NCBI RefSeq assembly: GCF_008369445.1 | Contig: NZ_VTWH01000002.1 | Span: 1,064,988-1,128,987, forward strand | Reading direction: 5' to 3' | Source of the DNA: Aureimonas fodinaquatilis | GTDB lineage: Bacteria > Pseudomonadota > Alphaproteobacteria > Rhizobiales > Rhizobiaceae | Length of the DNA: 64,000 bases | In this document: positions 1 through 9,858 of the stretch, in pieces | Position numbering within the stretch: position 1 is the stretch's first letter | How the letters are laid out: each line of letters opens with the position of its first letter | Notes under the pieces: model-generated | The model's database searches: none | The model's input: the letters and a program-made list of their open reading frames with translations, nothing else | What the model was told of the DNA's origin: nothing | Position numbers and translations under genes: made by a program

Positions 1-79
1 AAAACTGCGAAGCGCTATGGTGTTCTGACTTGCTTTAAAGTCTTGCGCTCTGTTGAGCAATCTTTTCCGGTTGCCAGTG
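1..79. other. left-edge intergenic stretch
   Basis: No gene is supported here. It lies downstream of acpS, which reads leftwards. In related genomes lepB and rnc usually follow acpS, but no start of either is visible within these bases. Confidence 0.4.
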
Positions 80-481
80 TCAGTCTGACGGCCTTGCTTC
101 AATGATGACGAAAGCCTGCGCCAGTGGAAAATCATCGGTGATTGTCAGGTGAATCACAGCCTGCATTCCAGCCGGCACCATGGCTTGCAGCCGCGCCAAT
201 GCCCCGCCTGTCAAACGCATGGTGGGCTTGCCTCCCGGCAAATTCACCACGCCCATGTCGCGCCAGTACACCCCGCGCGCCAGCCCGGTGCCCAAGGCCT
301 TGGAACAAGCCTCTTTGGCAGCAAACCGCTTGGCATAGGATGCGGCCCGCTCTTTCCGGCCATTGGATTTGGCCCGCTCAATTTCTGTGAACACCCGTTC
401 CTCAAACCGGCTGCCATGCCGGTCCAGCACCGTTTCAACCCTGCGAATGTCAATCAGATCACTGCCTAGACCTAGGATCAT
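80..481 (-). CDS. acpS: holo-[acyl-carrier-protein] synthase AcpS
   Basis: Transfers the 4'-phosphopantetheine arm of CoA to a serine of apo-ACP, activating it for fatty acid synthesis in the cytoplasm. The start chosen gives 133 residues beginning [16 protein letters not shown], the normal AcpS N-terminus and length. Asp8 and Glu57 (in the KRFAAKEA motif) are the magnesium-binding residues of the family. The open frame runs 41 codons further upstream, but that part lies inside the preceding gene. The chosen start overlaps the stop of the DUF2062 gene by 4 bases, which suggests translational coupling. It is the last visible gene of the run rpoZ-rsh-pyrE-DUF2062-acpS. Confidence 0.95.
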   Translation of the reverse strand: MILGLGSDLIDIRRVETVLDRHGSRFEERVFTEIERAKSNGRKERAASYAKRFAAKEACSKALGTGLARGVYWRDMGVVNLPGGKPTMRLTGGALARLQAMVPAGMQAVIHLTITDDFPLAQAFVIIEARPSD

Positions 482-1008
482 GGGTGCAAACGCCTGTGTT
501 GATAGCCCCTGACTGCCGGGTAAAGACAGCTGTAGACAAGAACTGCCGCCAATGCACCCAGAAGCAGAGATCCAAGCAGCATAGGCGCCAGGTAAGGTCG
601 CCATATGGCAGCAATGTCCATGCTGGCCAGTGCCTTGCCGATGCCGCCGACGCCGATCTGGCCGGCGGACCGGGATGGCAGCAGGATATGGCCCAGTTCA
701 TAAGTTCCGGCCCAGATGACCGGCAATGTCAACGGATTGGCAACCGTGGTGCCGATGATGGCCGCAGCCATGTTGCCGGAAATGCAATAGGCAAGCACCA
801 GAGCGATGAGAATATGCCCGCCGATGAACGGGCTGAACGCCGCAAAAACACCAGCTGCAAAGCCTGCCGCAATGGCATGCGGTGTAGCGCGAAGCCGCAG
901 CACGCGTTTGCGAATATAGGTGAACGAACGCCGCCATGACCGGCGCGGCCACAAATACAGCCGCACTTTGGCCAACAGACCCTCTGGTTTACGGCGTCGG
1001 AACAACAT
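478..1008 (-). CDS. DUF2062 family membrane protein
   Basis: A 176-residue protein with a basic N-terminus followed by hydrophobic segments at about residues 45-70, 75-105 and 140-160. The centre carries the glycine- and proline-rich pattern typical of DUF2062 (around [11 protein letters not shown] and [10 protein letters not shown]). The family has no settled biochemical role, so none is assigned. It sits between pyrE (14-base gap) and acpS (4-base overlap), the usual rhizobial arrangement, so it is probably co-transcribed with them. The family call is firm and the function is unknown. Confidence 0.85.
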   Translation of the reverse strand: MLFRRRKPEGLLAKVRLYLWPRRSWRRSFTYIRKRVLRLRATPHAIAAGFAAGVFAAFSPFIGGHILIALVLAYCISGNMAAAIIGTTVANPLTLPVIWAGTYELGHILLPSRSAGQIGVGGIGKALASMDIAAIWRPYLAPMLLGSLLLGALAAVLVYSCLYPAVRGYQHRRLHP

Positions 1009-1022
1009 AACGCAAACGATCC

Positions 1023-1601
1023 TTACAGCGACCGGCTGCCCGGCTTGACCGGCGGTATGGCCGCCAATTCCGGCGGCAGTTTGTCTGCCGGATAGGCCGG
1101 GACCTCATATTCGGCCAGCGCAATCAGCGGTACGCCAACATCGCTCTTGCCGGCCGACCGATCAATGATGCACGCAGCAGCAACAACCTCCACTCCGATA
1201 TCATCAAGGCACTGAATTGTCTCACGAATAGAAAGGCCCGTTGTAACAATATCTTCCACGATGACCACTCGTGCGCCTTTTTCCACATCAAAGCGCCGCA
1301 GCCGGAACTTGCCGTTTTCCCGCTCTACATAGATTGCCGGAGCGCCAATATGCCGCGAGGTTTCATAGGCCGGTATCAAGCCGCCAACTGCAGGGCCGAC
1401 AACATAGTCGATCTGGCCTGGCACCACATCGCGAATTTTCTGCGCCAGTGCCTTGCACAGTTTTTCCGTCAGATCAGGGTGCATGAACACCCTGGCTTTT
1501 TGCAGAAAAATCGGGCTGCGAAGGCCGGATGTCAAAATGAAATGACCTTCCAGATAGGCTCCCGCCTGACGAAAAATATCTATGACCTGCGAATTATCCA
1601 C
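1023..1601 (-). CDS. pyrE: orotate phosphoribosyltransferase PyrE
   Basis: Condenses orotate with PRPP to give OMP, the fifth step of pyrimidine synthesis. The 192-residue protein carries the PRPP-binding loop [11 protein letters not shown] at residues 112-122. Upstream are the [14 protein letters not shown] substrate region and the YVVGPAVGG loop at about residues 66-74. The length is within the family range. It follows rsh by 28 bases and precedes the DUF2062 gene by 14, all on the minus strand, so one transcript is likely. Confidence 0.96.
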   Translation of the reverse strand: MDNSQVIDIFRQAGAYLEGHFILTSGLRSPIFLQKARVFMHPDLTEKLCKALAQKIRDVVPGQIDYVVGPAVGGLIPAYETSRHIGAPAIYVERENGKFRLRRFDVEKGARVVIVEDIVTTGLSIRETIQCLDDIGVEVVAAACIIDRSAGKSDVGVPLIALAEYEVPAYPADKLPPELAAIPPVKPGSRSL

Positions 1602-1629
1602 GCTCCGCGCACCCCTGTTTTGCCATTTT

Positions 1630-3849
1630 TCAACCGTTCACACGCACTGCATCCGTTACGCAAGTTCTTGCCCGCAATTGGCTCAACGTGCGATTGAGAT
1701 GCTGAAGATTCCATACCTCAAGATCGATCAGCATAACCGCGATATCGGACTCGCTTGAAATCGTTGTCAGCCGGCTGATATTCGCGTCATTCAAGGCTGT
1801 CGTTTCCGCAATTTCCGCCAGAGCGCCCGGCTCGTTCATAGCTGAAATTCGCACCCGTGCCGGAAAGCGCATCGACATTTCCGTATCCAGATCCCAGCGA
1901 ATATCCACCCACCGCTCCGGCTCATCTTCAAATGCGGCAAGGGCCGGTGACTGGATCGGGTAGATGGTGATGCCGCGCCCCGGCTCGACAATGCCGATAA
2001 TCCTGTCGCCCGGGACAGCCCCGTCAGGACCAAACAGCACCGGCATATCTTCTGCAACACCGCGAATGGGCACTGCGGCCCCCTCTGCGTCGGGTTCGTC
2101 CGTGCCTTTGCCAGGAATACGGAAAATCATACCCGTGGCGCTGCGCAAATTGAACCAGCCATCTCCATCCGATTTTGTGCCCGGTTTGGCCGCGCGTGTA
2201 TCCTGAAAATCCGGATGAACCGCCCGCAGGACATCGGCAGAGGCAATCTCCCCCCGGCCAACCGCCGCCAGAGCGTCTTCAATTTCCTTGTGCCCCAGTT
2301 TGTTCAGATATGGACGCAGCCCATCCTTCGAAAAGGTTTTGCCGGCACGCTGGAAGCTGCGTTCCAGTATTTGCTGGCCCAGACCGGAATATTGCTTGCG
2401 AATTGCCATACGGGTTGCCCGCCGTATAGCCGCACGCGCTTTGCCGGTGATCGCAATTGTTTCCCACGCCTGCGGCGGCGTTGCCGCCTTGGATCGGATG
2501 ATTTCCACCTCATCGCCGTTGGCCAGTTCAGTCACCAGCGGCATGATCCGACCATCAATTTTGCAACCGACGCACGTATCGCCCACATCCGTGTGGACAG
2601 CATAGGCAAAGTCGATCGGAGTGGCGCCGCGCGGCAATGCAATCAAACGCCCTTTTGGCGTGAAGCAGAAAACCTGATCCTGAAACAGTTCCAGCCGGGT
2701 GTTTTCCAGAAACTCTTCCGGCGTATCGCCCTCATTCAGCAGTTCGATTGTGCGCCGCAGCCAGGCATAGGCACTGGATTCGGTGCTGAGCCGCGCATCG
2801 CGCTCGTCGCCGTCCACGCCATCCTTGTAAAGCTCGTGCGCGGCAATACCGTATTCCGCCACCTCGTGCATGGCCCGGGTTCTGATCTGCAGTTCCACAC
2901 GTTGGCGCGATGGGCCGACAATTGTGGTGTGCAGGGATCGATAGCCATTCTGCTTTGGGATCGAGATATAATCCTTGAACCGCCCCGGCACCATCGGCCA
3001 GGTGCGGTGAACTATACCAAGTGTTCGGTAGCAGTCTTCCTCCGTGTCAACCAACACCCGAAACCCGAAAATATCCGACAATTGCTCAAGAGACAGAGCT
3101 TTGCGCTGCATTTTGGAGAAAACCGAATAGGGTTTCTTCTGACGTCCGGAAACACCGGCTTCAATGCCGTTTTCCTTCAATTTCTCTGAAAGCGTTGCCT
3201 CAATCTCGTTAATTGTTCCGGCATGCTTTTCTTTAAGTTCCAGCAACCGTGCTGTAACCGTTTCATAAGCTTCCAGGTTGATGTGCTTGAAAGACAGATT
3301 TTCAAGCTCTTCACGCATGTCCTGCATACCCATGCGCCCGGCCAGCGGGGCATAGATATCCATTGTTTCCTGCGCGATCCGCTCACGCTTTTCGGGGCGC
3401 ATGACCCCGATTGTGCGCATATTGTGCAGCCGATCAGCCAGCTTGACCAGCAGGACGCGAATGTCATCTGCAATGGCCAGGAGCAGCTTGCGCAGATTTT
3501 CCGCCTGTTCGGCTTTTTTGGAAACAAGCTCAAGCCGTTTAAGCTTTGTCAGCCCCTCGACAAGCTGTCCGATTTTCGAGCCGAAAAGCTGGTCAATTTC
3601 TTTGCGTGTCGCATCCGTGTCCTCGATGGTATCGTGGAGCAGCGCCACCGCTATTGTGGCTTCGTCCAGATGCAGATCGGTGAGAATCGCCGCCACTTCC
3701 AGAGGATGGGAAAAATAGGGATCACCGCTCGCCCGCTTCTGCGACCCATGCTTCTGCATGGCGTAGACATAGGCACGGTTCAAAAGCCCTTCGTCGAGAT
3801 CGGGCTTGTAAGCCGCTACGCGTTCGACGAGCTCATACTGGCGCATCAT
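1630..3849 (-). CDS. rsh: bifunctional (p)ppGpp synthetase/hydrolase Rsh
   Basis: Makes and degrades the stringent-response alarmone (p)ppGpp. The start at [10 protein letters not shown] matches rhizobial Rsh proteins and gives 739 residues; the open frame extends 22 codons further upstream without support. Domains in order: an HD hydrolase domain with the HDTIED motif at residues 72-77; a RelA/SpoT synthetase domain at about 235-345 with [13 protein letters not shown] near 301 and ELQIRT near 319; a TGS domain at about 390-450; and a C-terminal ACT domain in the last 75 residues. The intact HD motif supports real hydrolase activity, so this is the single bifunctional enzyme usual in Alphaproteobacteria. 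It lies downstream of rpoZ. Confidence 0.96.
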   Translation of the reverse strand: MMRQYELVERVAAYKPDLDEGLLNRAYVYAMQKHGSQKRASGDPYFSHPLEVAAILTDLHLDEATIAVALLHDTIEDTDATRKEIDQLFGSKIGQLVEGLTKLKRLELVSKKAEQAENLRKLLLAIADDIRVLLVKLADRLHNMRTIGVMRPEKRERIAQETMDIYAPLAGRMGMQDMREELENLSFKHINLEAYETVTARLLELKEKHAGTINEIEATLSEKLKENGIEAGVSGRQKKPYSVFSKMQRKALSLEQLSDIFGFRVLVDTEEDCYRTLGIVHRTWPMVPGRFKDYISIPKQNGYRSLHTTIVGPSRQRVELQIRTRAMHEVAEYGIAAHELYKDGVDGDERDARLSTESSAYAWLRRTIELLNEGDTPEEFLENTRLELFQDQVFCFTPKGRLIALPRGATPIDFAYAVHTDVGDTCVGCKIDGRIMPLVTELANGDEVEIIRSKAATPPQAWETIAITGKARAAIRRATRMAIRKQYSGLGQQILERSFQRAGKTFSKDGLRPYLNKLGHKEIEDALAAVGRGEIASADVLRAVHPDFQDTRAAKPGTKSDGDGWFNLRSATGMIFRIPGKGTDEPDAEGAAVPIRGVAEDMPVLFGPDGAVPGDRIIGIVEPGRGITIYPIQSPALAAFEDEPERWVDIRWDLDTEMSMRFPARVRISAMNEPGALAEIAETTALNDANISRLTTISSESDIAVMLIDLEVWNLQHLNRTLSQLRARTCVTDAVRVNG

Positions 3850-3980
3850 GGCAGGTATTGTACCTTGACTGTAAAATAAAAAGGACGCACCGGATAAACC
3901 TGTGCGTCCTTCCATATAGATTCAATGCCCCCTCTCCCGGAAGCCCCTTTTAACAGGCAGCCGGCGAAAGGTTACTGCGT

Positions 3981-4373
3981 TTAATAGTCGTCGCTTTTTT
4001 CCGGCGGGATCAAGCCTTCAATACCGGACAGCAGATCTTCTTCGGACATGCGGTCAAACGTAATGTTTTCGACCTCATCTTCCAAAGCAATGGCCGCTCT
4101 GGGCGCGCTGCTGGCTGGCGGAGCCTGTGGCTCCGGCTCATCCACTTCCACATGCTTTTGCAGAGAGTGAATCAAATCTTCCTTGAGATCGCCGGGTGAC
4201 AAGGTTTCGTCGGCAATCTCCCGCAGGGCGACAACCGGGTTCTTATCATTGTCGCGGTCAACCGTGATCGGCTGCCCCTGTGAAATCTGGCGCGCCCTGT
4301 GGCTGGCAAGCAGCACAAGCTCGAAACGGTTTTCAACCTTATCGACGCAATCTTCTACGGTGACGCGGGCCAT
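3981..4373 (-). CDS. rpoZ: RNA polymerase omega subunit RpoZ
   Basis: A small RNA polymerase subunit that helps beta-prime assembly and, in other proteobacteria, forms part of a ppGpp binding site. The start [13 protein letters not shown] gives 130 residues; the 13 codons upstream in the open frame are not part of the family. The conserved core ([14 protein letters not shown] and [10 protein letters not shown]) occupies about residues 15-70. An acidic tail of about 60 residues, longer than in enterics, is normal in rhizobia. It lies 131 bases upstream of rsh on the same strand, so the omega subunit and the alarmone synthetase may share a transcript. Confidence 0.94.
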   Translation of the reverse strand: MARVTVEDCVDKVENRFELVLLASHRARQISQGQPITVDRDNDKNPVVALREIADETLSPGDLKEDLIHSLQKHVEVDEPEPQAPPASSAPRAAIALEDEVENITFDRMSEEDLLSGIEGLIPPEKSDDY

Positions 4374-4614
4374 GCCTGTCTCCTGGTTGCAAATTATAGA
4401 ATTGAAGCGCACCCTTTAGCCGTTGCCGGACCGCAATACAAGTGCAGCGCGAAAGTTTAGACTCAAATACCTTTCCCCGCGGCTGTTATGGCGCTATGAG
4501 CTATTGCAATTATTTTATGGCAAGTTATCGTCTTTTTATGGCCTTGTTCGGTCGTTACGCGACGATCGACAACTGCATATGATTTCAACTAAACATTTTC
4601 ATGAAGAAGGTGTT
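4374..4614. promoter_or_regulatory. divergent promoter region rpoZ / NYN-domain gene
   Basis: This 241-base region is AT-richer than its flanks and must carry the rpoZ promoter on the minus strand and that of the NYN gene on the plus strand. No promoter boxes were assigned with confidence. An open frame reading from 4423 into the NYN gene is probably not translated upstream of about 4615. Confidence 0.4.
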
Positions 4615-5241
4615 ATGCACGAAGACGACGGTGTTATGCACGTATTTGACTCCCGCGAGAAAATTGCCCTCTTCATTGATGGTGCAAATCTCTATGCAAC
4701 CTCACGCAATCTTGGCTTCGACATTGACTACAAGAAGCTTCTGCTTGCTTTTCAGAAGCGCGGCTATCTGCTTCGCGCTTACTACTACACAGCCCTTGTG
4801 GAAGATCAGGAATATTCGTCCATTCGCCCGCTGGTCGACTGGCTGGATTACAATGGCTACAAAGTCGTCACCAAGCCTGCGCGTGAGTTTACAGATGCTT
4901 CCGGCCGCCGCAAAATCAAAGGCAACATGGATATTGAGCTAGCGCTCAACGCCATGGAACTCGTTGAAACGGTTGACCATTTCGTGCTGTTCTCCGGCGA
5001 CGGCGATTTCCGCTCGCTGGTGGCCGCATTGCAGCGCAAGGGCCGCAAGGTTTCTGTCGTTTCCACACTGGTTTCGCAGCCACCAATGGTATCGGATGAT
5101 TTGCGCCGTCATGCCGACCACTTCATTGACCTATACCATTTGCGCAATGAAATTGGCCGCAATCCGGCAGAGCGTGAATCTCGACTCACGCGTCGTTCGG
5201 AAGCTGAGGGTGACCTTGACGACGAACAGGACATCGGCTGA
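4615..5241 (+). CDS. NYN domain (LabA/DUF88-type) protein, putative PIN-like ribonuclease
   Basis: A NYN/DUF88 protein of about 208 residues, a PIN-like fold that in characterised members binds metal and cuts RNA. The acidic pocket residues lie in the motifs ALFIDGANLY, GNMDIELALNAM and LFSGDGDFRSL, in the usual order and spacing. The C-terminal 25 residues are charged and probably disordered. The start is uncertain. ATG 4615 follows GAAGAAGG at 4603-4610; ATG 4636 follows a near-repeat of the same bases and would give MHVFDSREKIALF, closer to rhizobial relatives. It is divergent from rpoZ and 9 bases upstream of a uracil-DNA glycosylase gene, so an RNA-processing or repair role is possible but not shown. 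Confidence 0.88.
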   Translation: MHEDDGVMHVFDSREKIALFIDGANLYATSRNLGFDIDYKKLLLAFQKRGYLLRAYYYTALVEDQEYSSIRPLVDWLDYNGYKVVTKPAREFTDASGRRKIKGNMDIELALNAMELVETVDHFVLFSGDGDFRSLVAALQRKGRKVSVVSTLVSQPPMVSDDLRRHADHFIDLYHLRNEIGRNPAERESRLTRRSEAEGDLDDEQDIG

Positions 5242-5250
5242 GCCGACGCC

Positions 5251-5928
5251 GTGCCGTTGACAGAATTACAGCTTCCAGACGCAGCAAGCCCGGCAAGAGA
5301 TTGCCCGATTTGCCCGCGTCTGGCGGCTTTTCGGCATGAATGGCAAGCGCGCGAGCCAAGCTGGTTCAATGGACCCGTGCCGGTTTTTCTGCCACGCGGC
5401 GGAGTGGCCAATGTCCGGTTGCTGATTGTCGGTCTGGCTCCAGGCCTTCGAGGAGCCAACCGTACCGGACGCCCCTTCACCGGCGATTATGCCGGCGATC
5501 TTCTTTATTCGACCATGAAGAAATTCGGATTTGCCACCGGGACTTATGAAGCGCGACCGGATGACAGTCTTGAACTGCTGGAGGCGGGTATTGCCAACTC
5601 TGTTCGCTGCGTACCACCCGAGAACAAACCGACCGGGCCCGAGATCAACAATTGCCGGCAGTTTTTAACGCCAGTCTTTACAGCGCTTCCGAAACTGAGC
5701 TGCATTGTGACCCTGGGCCGTATCGGCCATGATTCAGCCATACGCGCGCTGGGCGGACGCATAGCGCAAGCGCCATTTTCACATGGCGGCGTGAACCGGA
5801 TTGCAGGCTATTCCATATTTTCGAGCTACCACTGCTCGCGATACAACACGAACACTGGCCGTTTGACGGAGGAGATGTTTGTTAGCGTGTTCGCTGCGGT
5901 GCGTGCCGAGCTGGACCGTCAGCCATAG
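5251..5928 (+). CDS. uracil-DNA glycosylase superfamily protein, type 5 (UDGb)-like
   Basis: A 225-residue base-excision enzyme of the UDG superfamily that would remove uracil or related damaged bases from DNA. It starts with GTG 9 bases after the NYN gene, so the two are likely co-transcribed. A paired cysteine motif DCPICPRL near residue 17 and later cysteines (about residue 119 in NSVRCVPPENKPT) suit the 4Fe-4S cluster of UDGb and family 4. The active-site region reads LIVGLAPGLRGANRTGRPF, with the GLAPG motif of family 5 rather than GEAPG of family 4. A motif-III-like stretch containing YHCSRYNTNTGRLT lies near the C-terminus. The family call is good; substrate preference is inferred. Confidence 0.85.
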   Translation: MPLTELQLPDAASPARDCPICPRLAAFRHEWQAREPSWFNGPVPVFLPRGGVANVRLLIVGLAPGLRGANRTGRPFTGDYAGDLLYSTMKKFGFATGTYEARPDDSLELLEAGIANSVRCVPPENKPTGPEINNCRQFLTPVFTALPKLSCIVTLGRIGHDSAIRALGGRIAQAPFSHGGVNRIAGYSIFSSYHCSRYNTNTGRLTEEMFVSVFAAVRAELDRQP

Positions 5929-5955
5929 GCCGCCAAATGGCCAGACGCCGCAATT

Positions 5956-6435
5956 TCAATCGCGGCCTGCCTCTTTCATGACACGCTGCTTCTGGCGGTT
6001 CCAGTCGCGTTCCTTGATCGTTTCACGCTTGTCCGGTGCGTTCTTGCCCTTCGCCACTGCAAGCTCAAGTTTGGCCATACCGGATTCATTGAAATAGATT
6101 TTCAACGGTACCAGCGTCATTCCGTCCCGCTGCACCGCGCCGGCCAGACGGTTCAACTGCTTTTTGTGCACGAGCAGTTTGCGACGCCTTTTGGGTGCGT
6201 GGTTGAAACGGTTGGCCTGCAGATATTCCGGTACAAAGGAATTGATGAGCCAGATTTCCCCGCCCTCTTCCGTCGCATAGGACTCGGCGATTGTCGCACG
6301 CCCTTCACGCAGCGACTTCACCTCTGTGCCAGTCAGCACCATGCCCGCTTCCAGCGTATCGACAATCTCGTAATGGAAACGCGCCTTGCGGTTTTCCGCC
6401 ACAATATTTGACTTCGTTCCCTTGCCCTCGGCCAT
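5956..6435 (-). CDS. smpB: SsrA-binding protein SmpB
   Basis: Binds tmRNA and guides it to stalled ribosomes during trans-translation. The start at [10 protein letters not shown] gives 159 residues. Family motifs are [27 protein letters not shown] and the basic C-terminal tail ([18 protein letters not shown]) that enters the empty mRNA channel. The open frame extends five codons upstream, but those lack family support. It lies 38 bases downstream of dapA on the same strand, a common rhizobial pairing. Confidence 0.96.
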   Translation of the reverse strand: MAEGKGTKSNIVAENRKARFHYEIVDTLEAGMVLTGTEVKSLREGRATIAESYATEEGGEIWLINSFVPEYLQANRFNHAPKRRRKLLVHKKQLNRLAGAVQRDGMTLVPLKIYFNESGMAKLELAVAKGKNAPDKRETIKERDWNRQKQRVMKEAGRD

Positions 6436-6473
6436 GTTATTCCATTTCAATGACGGCGGTTGCGCTTGCCGTC

Positions 6474-7355
6474 TTAATTGATAAGTCCTGCGTGCAGCAA
6501 AGCCGCGTCAATTGCCCGCTCGGTTTCAGGCTCGATGCTGACCAGTGGCGAGCGCAAACGGTTGCGCACCAGCCCCAGACGCGACAAGGCATATTTAGGT
6601 CCGCCGGGGTTGGGTTCAAGAAACAGGGCCTTATGCAAAGGCATCAGCCTGTCCTGATACTGCAGCGCGGTGACAAAATCACCGGAAAGCGATGCGTTTT
6701 GAAACTCGGCGCAGAGTCTGGGAGCTACATTGGCGGTAACAGAGATGCAGCCGTGGCCGCCATGCGCGTTATACCCCAGTGCTGTCGCATCCTCGCCGGA
6801 AAGCTGCAGAAACTCAGGACCAATTGCACCGCGCTGCTCTGACACACGGTCGATCTTGGCCGTTGCATCTTTGACACCGATAATGTTGGGGAAATCCTTG
6901 GCAAGCTTGGCCATTGTGTCCACCGTCATGTCAATGACCGAACGCGGCGGAATGTTGTAGATGACAATCGGCAGATCAACCGCACGTGCAATAGCAGCAT
7001 AATGCGCATACAGCCCGCGCTGATTTGGCTTGTTGTAATAAGGCGTTACCACCAATACACCATCGGCACCGGCCTTCTGCGCAAACAGGGCAAGATCAAT
7101 CGCCTCTTCCGTATTGTTTGAGCCGGCGCCAGCCATGACAGGAACGCGCCCGGCCGACGTTGAAACACAAAGTTCAACCACCCGCTTGTGCTCATCATGC
7201 GTCAGTGTGGGGCTCTCTCCGGTGGTTCCAACAGGCACAAGTCCGTGACTGCCCTCTTTGATCTGCCAATCAACAAAAGAGCGAAACCCGCCCTCATCCA
7301 GACTGCCATCATCATTGAACGGCGTCACGAGTGCCGTCATCGAACCCTTGAACAT
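6474..7355 (-). CDS. dapA: 4-hydroxy-tetrahydrodipicolinate synthase DapA
   Basis: Condenses pyruvate with aspartate semialdehyde at the branch point to lysine and meso-diaminopimelate. The 293-residue TIM barrel carries the pyruvate Schiff-base Lys162 (in [13 protein letters not shown]), Tyr133 (VIYNIPPRS) and the Thr44-Thr45 pair in GTTGES. All three agree in position and spacing with the E. coli enzyme. GGGGAAGAGAAC precedes the ATG as a ribosome binding site. It is divergent from the lytic transglycosylase gene; both act on peptidoglycan metabolism, one on precursor supply and one on turnover. Confidence 0.96.
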   Translation of the reverse strand: MFKGSMTALVTPFNDDGSLDEGGFRSFVDWQIKEGSHGLVPVGTTGESPTLTHDEHKRVVELCVSTSAGRVPVMAGAGSNNTEEAIDLALFAQKAGADGVLVVTPYYNKPNQRGLYAHYAAIARAVDLPIVIYNIPPRSVIDMTVDTMAKLAKDFPNIIGVKDATAKIDRVSEQRGAIGPEFLQLSGEDATALGYNAHGGHGCISVTANVAPRLCAEFQNASLSGDFVTALQYQDRLMPLHKALFLEPNPGGPKYALSRLGLVRNRLRSPLVSIEPETERAIDAALLHAGLIN

Positions 7356-7677
7356 GTTCTCTTCCCCTGCCGGGAACAGAGTGAGGTCAGACCCGCTCGT
7401 CCCGATTGAATTTCCGGCACCTTAATGAACCATCACGGGCGAAACAAGCATTCCTGATCATATGTTACAGCCCTGCTACCGGCAGAATTTTACGGTCTGT
7501 TCACCTTACCATGCAAAGCTTGCAGTCAATGGGGATGCGGGTCTGCGCCGAACATCGGCTCTGCCATCCTATCCAGTTGTTATAAAAGCCATATTCTGCC
7601 CTTAATCAGACCATGAGCAAGGCGGATCTGGTGTCAGTTCGAGTCGCCTTTCGATGCGGCGACTTATAAGGGGTGCC
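7356..7677. promoter_or_regulatory. divergent promoter region dapA / slt
   Basis: This 322-base region separates the two divergent genes. A hairpin AGTCGCC/GGCGACT (7642-7648 and 7658-7664) ends only three bases before the AAGGGG ribosome binding site of the transglycosylase (7668-7673), so it could affect access to that site. No promoter boxes were assigned confidently. Confidence 0.4.
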
Positions 7678-9858
7678 ATGAGCTTGAAATCCTGTGTCCG
7701 CTCGCTTGTTGTGCAAACCGCGCTTGCCAGCATTTATGTGGCTGGTGCTGCCGCCCAGACAGCTTTGCCCACTGCCGGGCCCATGCCGACTTTACGCTCT
7801 GGTGCTCCTGTTCCACCTGCGCCGATAGACAACAGTCGATTCGGCGCGCCCGCACCCGTGCCATCTCCCGCGCCGGCACTTGCCCCGCGACCTGCAGCGC
7901 CTGCGGCGGCGGCGGCACCCGCTGCCAACGCCTTCACCTCATCCATCGCCGCTCCAGCGCGCTCTGCCTCTGTGCGCCCAGTGCGTGGAAGCCTGAAAGA
8001 CGGCCTTGACGCCACACACAATGACATGCGGACGGCGCGGGCAATACGCGCGGGCATGGCGCCAGATTCACTCGACCACCAGATTCTGACCTGGGCAATT
8101 GCCCTTCGCGGCGGGAGCGACGTGCCAGCGAGCGAGATCGGAGCTGCAATGCGCGAGTTGCAGGGTTGGCCTGGTATGCAAACTCTGCGGGAAAATTCCG
8201 AGCGCGCCTTGTATCGTGAAGACCGGCCCGCTACTGACATACTGAACACATTTGCTTCCAGCGCGCCACAGACGCCGCAGGGCAACATGGCTTTGGCACG
8301 CGCCCTGATTCAGACCGGGCAAGCAGGCAAGGCCAAGAGCATTATCGTCTCTGTCTGGCGCAACGAGCGGCTGGACCAATCGCTTGAAACACAAATTCTC
8401 AACAATTTCGGTACGTTGCTTACCAAGGCGGATCACAAATACCGCATGGATATGCTGCTTTATGCCGGACGTGTGAGTGATGCCCAGCGGGTGGCGGGGC
8501 TTGCGAACTCTGAAACACTGTATCGCGCGCGCGCAGCATCCATTCGCGGCGCGGCGGATGCCGATCAACTTCTGGCCAGGGTTCCCGCAAATCAGCGGTC
8601 AGATCCAAGCTTCCTCTTCACCCAGGCAGAGAATCTTCGCAAGAAAAACCAGCCCGTTGAAGCAGCAAAAATCCTGATGAGCGCGCCGCGTGACCCGGCT
8701 CTGCTGGTGGATGGTGATAAATGGTGGAACGAGCAGCGGATTGTTTCCCGCATGCTCCTGGAACGCGGGCAGGCAGCCGAAGCTTATCGTCTTGTTTCCC
8801 GGCATTCCGCGTCTGGCATAGTTTCCCGGGTTGAGGCAGAGTTTCACGCGGGCTGGTATGCCATGCGCGCTCTGGGCGACCCACGCACCGCAGGCGCGCA
8901 TTTTGCCAAGATTGCGCAGGTTTCCAATCGTCCATTGACCCAATCGCGAGCCTATTACTGGATGGGCCGTGCCGCGGAGGTGGGCGGCCCGGGCAATGCC
9001 AATCGATATTTTGCACAGGCTGCACAGTATGGCGCAACGTTCTATGGGCAGCTCGCTGCCGTGCGTCTGAGGCAGACGCCGGGAGATATTCGCTATCCGA
9101 GCCCGAGCAATTCCGACCGCCAAAGGTTCCAGAACCGGAACGCAGTAAAGGCTATTCTGCGCTTGCAGGAAATCGGGTCTGACTGGCGTGCGGCGCAACT
9201 GTATCGCTCACTGTCTGAAGAACTGGAAAGCCCGGGCGAACTGGCTCTGCTTGCCGGATTGGCTGAGCGCAGGGGCAACCATGCTTTGTCGCTTGACGTT
9301 GGCAAGCGTGCCTATGCGCGCGGTGTCAACGCACCGGCACTGGCGTTTCCCACCGGCGTCATTCCCGATAGCGCGCGCATTTCACCTTCAGGAAAAGCGC
9401 TGGCTTATGCCATTGCCCGGCAGGAAAGTGCGTTTAACCCGCGGGCGAAATCGCCTGTCGGTGCTTTGGGGCTTTTGCAGCTTATGCCGGCGACTGCGCA
9501 ATCGCTTTCCAAGGAGGCGGGTCTGCCATATTCGGAAGCAAAACTGCTTTCGGATGTTTCGTATAATGCGCAACTTGGTTCGCAATATCTGGGCAATCAG
9601 ATCAGCAGTTTTGATGGATCGTATGTTCTGACGTTTGCGGCCTACAATGCCGGGCCGCGGCGCGCACGGGAATGGATCCAGCGCTTCGGTGACCCACGTG
9701 GCCAGCCGCTGGACGAAGTGGTTGACTGGATCGAGATGATTCCGTTTACGGAAACGCGCAATTATGTGCAGCGGGTCATGGAGAATTACCAGGTTTATAA
9801 AATAAGGCTTGGTGCAGGGTTCTCAATCGAGAAAGATCTGCGCACGGGAAGGAATTAA
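7678..9858 (+). CDS. slt: soluble lytic murein transglycosylase (Slt70-like)
   Basis: A periplasmic enzyme that cleaves peptidoglycan glycan strands, leaving 1,6-anhydro ends. The start at MSLKSCVRSLVV has AAGGGG upstream and gives a signal peptide ending near AAGAAAQ, within 726 residues. A proline/alanine-rich linker spans about residues 30-90, a long alpha-helical superhelical region of the Slt70 type follows, and the C-terminal SLT domain spans about 570-700. The catalytic glutamate is in AYAIARQESAFNP. GALGLLQLMPATA and LTFAAYNAGPRRAREW complete the family motifs. An in-frame ATG eight codons upstream (7654) lies inside a hairpin and is less likely. A palindromic repeat array follows directly. 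Confidence 0.93.
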   Translation: MSLKSCVRSLVVQTALASIYVAGAAAQTALPTAGPMPTLRSGAPVPPAPIDNSRFGAPAPVPSPAPALAPRPAAPAAAAAPAANAFTSSIAAPARSASVRPVRGSLKDGLDATHNDMRTARAIRAGMAPDSLDHQILTWAIALRGGSDVPASEIGAAMRELQGWPGMQTLRENSERALYREDRPATDILNTFASSAPQTPQGNMALARALIQTGQAGKAKSIIVSVWRNERLDQSLETQILNNFGTLLTKADHKYRMDMLLYAGRVSDAQRVAGLANSETLYRARAASIRGAADADQLLARVPANQRSDPSFLFTQAENLRKKNQPVEAAKILMSAPRDPALLVDGDKWWNEQRIVSRMLLERGQAAEAYRLVSRHSASGIVSRVEAEFHAGWYAMRALGDPRTAGAHFAKIAQVSNRPLTQSRAYYWMGRAAEVGGPGNANRYFAQAAQYGATFYGQLAAVRLRQTPGDIRYPSPSNSDRQRFQNRNAVKAILRLQEIGSDWRAAQLYRSLSEELESPGELALLAGLAERRGNHALSLDVGKRAYARGVNAPALAFPTGVIPDSARISPSGKALAYAIARQESAFNPRAKSPVGALGLLQLMPATAQSLSKEAGLPYSEAKLLSDVSYNAQLGSQYLGNQISSFDGSYVLTFAAYNAGPRRAREWIQRFGDPRGQPLDEVVDWIEMIPFTETRNYVQRVMENYQVYKIRLGAGFSIEKDLRTGRN

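Noticed and set aside
2215-3189. Plus-strand open frame opposite rsh
   Set aside because: The rsh gene is complete with all four domains here, and the antisense frame has no motif.
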